From Hydrogenophaga sp. (GTDB lineage Bacteria; Pseudomonadota; Gammaproteobacteria; Burkholderiales; Burkholderiaceae), in NCBI GenBank assembly GCA_025458545.1, contig JALOSH010000149.1, positions 1 through 7,167 of the forward strand: a DNA stretch of 7,167 nt. Reading direction: 5' to 3'. The notes under the pieces are model-generated. The model had not been told where the DNA came from and did no database searches. It saw only the letters and a program-made list of their open reading frames with translations. Positions 5,673 through 7,167 of this stretch are shown here, one piece after another (positions within the stretch are counted from its first letter, which is position 1; the number at the start of each line of letters is the position of its first letter). The position numbers were made by a program, and so were the translations under genes.

Positions 5673-6356
5673 ATGCACACCGTTCGCGTCTGGGATTTGC
5701 CCACCCGCCTGTTCCACTGGGCACTGGTGTTGTGCGTCGCCGGGCTGATCATCACTGGCAACATCGGGGGCAACGCCATGATCTGGCACGGCCGCCTGGG
5801 CTACGCGGTGCTCACCCTGCTGCTGTTCCGGCTGGCCTGGGGGCTGGTGGGGGGTCACTGGTCACGGTTTGTCAGCTTTGTCTACGCGCCATCCAGCGTC
5901 CTGGCCTACCTGCGCGGCCAGGGCAAGCCAGAGCACAGCGTGGGCCACAACCCGCTGGGGGCGTTTTCGGTGTTTGCGTTTCTGCTGGTCTTGCTGGCCC
6001 AGGTGGGCAGCGGTCTGTTTGCCGATGACGAGATCGCTTTCACCGGTCCTCTGGCTGCGCTGGTGTCGGGCGACTGGGTCAGCCAGGCCACCCGGTACCA
6101 CAAGGATGTGGGCAAACTGCTGCTGATCGCGCTGGTGGCCCTGCACCTCGGCGCCATGGTGTTCTACAAGTTCATCAAAAAGCAGAGCCTGGTCGGCCCC
6201 ATGATCGGGGGTGACAAGGCGGTCGGTTTCTCGGTGCCTGCGTCGCAGGACAACGCGCGCACCCGCTTGCTGGCCTTGGTCGTTCTGGCGCTGTGTGGCG
6301 CTGCGGTGTATGGCATCGTGTCGCTGGGCAACGGCATGGTCGCCGCCAGCTATTGA
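5673..6356 (+). CDS. cytochrome b561 / Ni-hydrogenase-type b-type cytochrome (membrane di-haem)
   Basis: A 227-residue integral membrane protein of the cytochrome b561/Ni,Fe-hydrogenase cytochrome b family, which moves electrons between the quinone pool and periplasmic partners. The start at ATG 5673 follows AAGGAG with ideal spacing. The opening VRVWDLPTRLFHW (5-16) is diagnostic. Hydrophobic segments lie at about 14-30, 42-60, 95-115, 147-167 and a fifth at 198-218. The expected haem ligands are present: His15 (FHW), His39 (WHGRLGY), His143 (YHKDVGK) and His158 (ALHLGAM), enough for two b haems. It is divergent from the cytochrome c' gene; this pairing suggests that the b-type protein reduces the soluble c'. 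No hydrogenase or formate dehydrogenase genes are nearby. The segment after the stop, 6357-6444, contains no clear terminator. Confidence 0.92.
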   Translation: MHTVRVWDLPTRLFHWALVLCVAGLIITGNIGGNAMIWHGRLGYAVLTLLLFRLAWGLVGGHWSRFVSFVYAPSSVLAYLRGQGKPEHSVGHNPLGAFSVFAFLLVLLAQVGSGLFADDEIAFTGPLAALVSGDWVSQATRYHKDVGKLLLIALVALHLGAMVFYKFIKKQSLVGPMIGGDKAVGFSVPASQDNARTRLLALVVLALCGAAVYGIVSLGNGMVAASY

Positions 6357-6404
6357 CCGCGATGGCCCAACTGTTCGGGCTTCTGCTACCCAAGCAGCCT
6401 GCCT

Positions 6405-6410
6405 TATAGT
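6405..6410 (+). promoter_or_regulatory. candidate -10 element for the acetyltransferase gene
   Basis: TATAGT matches the sigma70 -10 consensus at five of six positions and is an AT-rich island in GC-rich DNA, 34 bases before the GTG start of the acetyltransferase. The -35 partner at 17-18 bases (around TTCTGC, 6381-6387) is poor, so the gene may instead be transcribed from upstream. Confidence 0.35.
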
Positions 6411-6444
6411 CCGCTTCCCGACACCGCCACCGCTCCACCACAAC

Positions 6445-6951
6445 GTGACCGCTCCCGACATCCAGCTGCGCGTGGCCGAGTCCCCTCAGGACCTGTCCGC
6501 GATCCGCGCCCTGTTCATCGACTACCAGGCCTATCTCGGCATCGACCTGTGCTTTCAGGGTTTCGCCGAAGAGCTGGACAAGCTCCCCGGTGAGTACGCC
6601 GAGCCTGCCGGTCTACTGGTGCTGGCCGTGGTGGACGGATCGCCCGCCGGCTGCTGCGCCTTCCGGTCGCTGACCTCCAGCGACCACCTCAACGCCTGCG
6701 AGATGAAAAGGCTTTTTGTGCGGCCTGCTTTCCGTGGCCTGGGACTGGGTCGGCGGCTGGTGGAGCAGGTGATGGCGCGGGCTTCACTGGCTGGTTACAG
6801 CAACATGCTGCTGGACACCCTGAGCGACATGGAAGCCGCCCGCGCGCTGTACCAGGAAGTGGGTTTTGTCGAAGTCGCCCCCTACTACCACAACCCCCTG
6901 CCGGGTGCGCACTACCTCATGGCCGATCTGGCCAGCACCTCGCGTCTCTGA
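6445..6951 (+). CDS. GNAT-family N-acetyltransferase
   Basis: A 168-residue protein of the GCN5-related acetyltransferase fold, which transfers acetyl from acetyl-CoA to an amine; the substrate is unknown. The N-terminal part reads IRALFIDYQAYLGIDLCFQGF (20-40), then ELDKLPGEY, a pattern shared by a common group of small bacterial GNAT proteins. Motif A is intact: EMKRLFVRPAFRG (86-98) followed by the acetyl-CoA pyrophosphate loop RGLGLGRR (97-104). The later TLSDMEAARALYQEVGFVEV (125-144) is the usual motif B region, with the Tyr136 position often used as general acid. The start is GTG 6445, since the conserved domain begins within ten residues and no ATG fits. No Shine-Dalgarno is visible. 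The gene lies 88 bases after the cytochrome b gene on the same strand and ends before a strong terminator. Confidence 0.9.
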   Translation: MTAPDIQLRVAESPQDLSAIRALFIDYQAYLGIDLCFQGFAEELDKLPGEYAEPAGLLVLAVVDGSPAGCCAFRSLTSSDHLNACEMKRLFVRPAFRGLGLGRRLVEQVMARASLAGYSNMLLDTLSDMEAARALYQEVGFVEVAPYYHNPLPGAHYLMADLASTSRL

Positions 6952-6987
6952 ATGGGCCTCTGAAACGCGCCCCTGAGCCTCGCCGAC

Positions 6988-7021
6988 AAAAAAGGCCGGC
7001 ACCTCGTTGCGCCGGCCTTTT
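6988..7021. terminator. bidirectional intrinsic terminator between acetyltransferase and peroxiredoxin genes
   Basis: Inverted repeat AAAAGGCCGGC (6990-7000) and GCCGGCCTTTT (7011-7021) around a ten-base loop, with an A tract on the left and a T tract on the right. It works as a GC-rich stem with U tail in both directions. It lies 38 bases after the acetyltransferase stop and 22 bases after the peroxiredoxin stop on the other strand. Confidence 0.9.
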
Positions 7022-7042
7022 GTTCTGGGGGACGAGCCTGGG

Positions 7043-7167
7043 TCAGAGCGCCTTGGCCTGGGCGAGCAAGGTGGCGGCGTCGCTCACTTCAAACTTGCCC
7101 GGGCCTTCGATGTTCAAGGTCTTGACCTGGCCATCCTGGATCAGCATCGAATAACGGTTGCTGCGCA
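7043..7167 (-). CDS. peroxiredoxin, Prx5-like (C-terminal part only)
   Basis: The last 40 codons of a minus-strand gene, ending at TGA 7045-7043 and running off the right edge. The visible residues, RSNRYSMLIQDGQVKTLNIE followed by a GPGKFEVSDAATLLAQ segment, match the end of Prx5/AhpC-TSA peroxiredoxins: an Arg-x-x-Arg-Tyr-Ser/Ala-Met strand, a short turn, a strand VKTLNIE, and the final FEVSDA helix. In the family this enzyme reduces hydroperoxides with a peroxidatic Cys near residue 48; that part is outside the window, so activity cannot be judged. It shares a bidirectional terminator with the acetyltransferase gene. Confidence 0.75.
   Translation of the reverse strand, partial: RSNRYSMLIQDGQVKTLNIEGPGKFEVSDAATLLAQAKAL

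Overview
The window is GC-rich (codon third positions almost all G or C) and reads as chromosomal DNA of a betaproteobacterium, most likely Burkholderiales and probably Comamonadaceae (Hydrogenophaga/Acidovorax-like). I base this on the style of the encoded proteins: a class II cytochrome c' very close to the Alcaligenes type, a DUF4197 protein, and a PTS IIA protein of the kind that precedes HPr and enzyme I in this group. This placement is inference from memory of the families, not from a search. I see no tRNA, rRNA, CRISPR array, insertion sequence or phage gene.

Layout. Positions 1-1835, minus strand: an apparent three-gene run, read right to left. It consists of a small lipoprotein of unknown function, an MFS transporter, and the first 13 codons of a PTS IIA protein at the window edge. 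Two of these genes look broken. The lipoprotein frame is lost at a run of seven G/C. The MFS frame is lost near 638, where the central cytoplasmic loop also seems to be missing. Between them lies a 66-bp in-frame tandem duplication in which every unit carries its own Shine-Dalgarno-like sequence and the following ATG. Positions 1893-3647, plus strand: a CaiB/BaiF-family CoA-transferase, followed after a short gap with a small hairpin by a thioredoxin-fold protein with a CPYC motif.

Positions 3675-4379, minus strand: an exported DUF4197 protein, divergent from a TlpA-like thioredoxin lipoprotein (4478-4999, plus). A strong bidirectional terminator (5017-5045) separates that gene from a convergent cytochrome c' gene (5063-5515, minus). 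The cytochrome c' gene is divergent from a membrane cytochrome b561-type gene (5673-6356, plus), and the two share a 157-bp intergenic region. Then come a GNAT acetyltransferase (6445-6951, plus), a second bidirectional terminator (about 6988-7021), and the C-terminal end of a Prx5-type peroxiredoxin (minus) running off the right edge.

How the genes may work together. A redox theme runs through the right two thirds: two thioredoxin-fold proteins, a periplasmic haem protein known in its family for NO binding, a membrane b-type cytochrome that could hand it electrons, and a peroxiredoxin. The cytochrome c'/b561 pair is the most plausible functional unit. I do not see a clearly new multi-gene system. 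The most unusual DNA is the 1196-1330 tandem repeat and the two damaged reading frames on either side of it.
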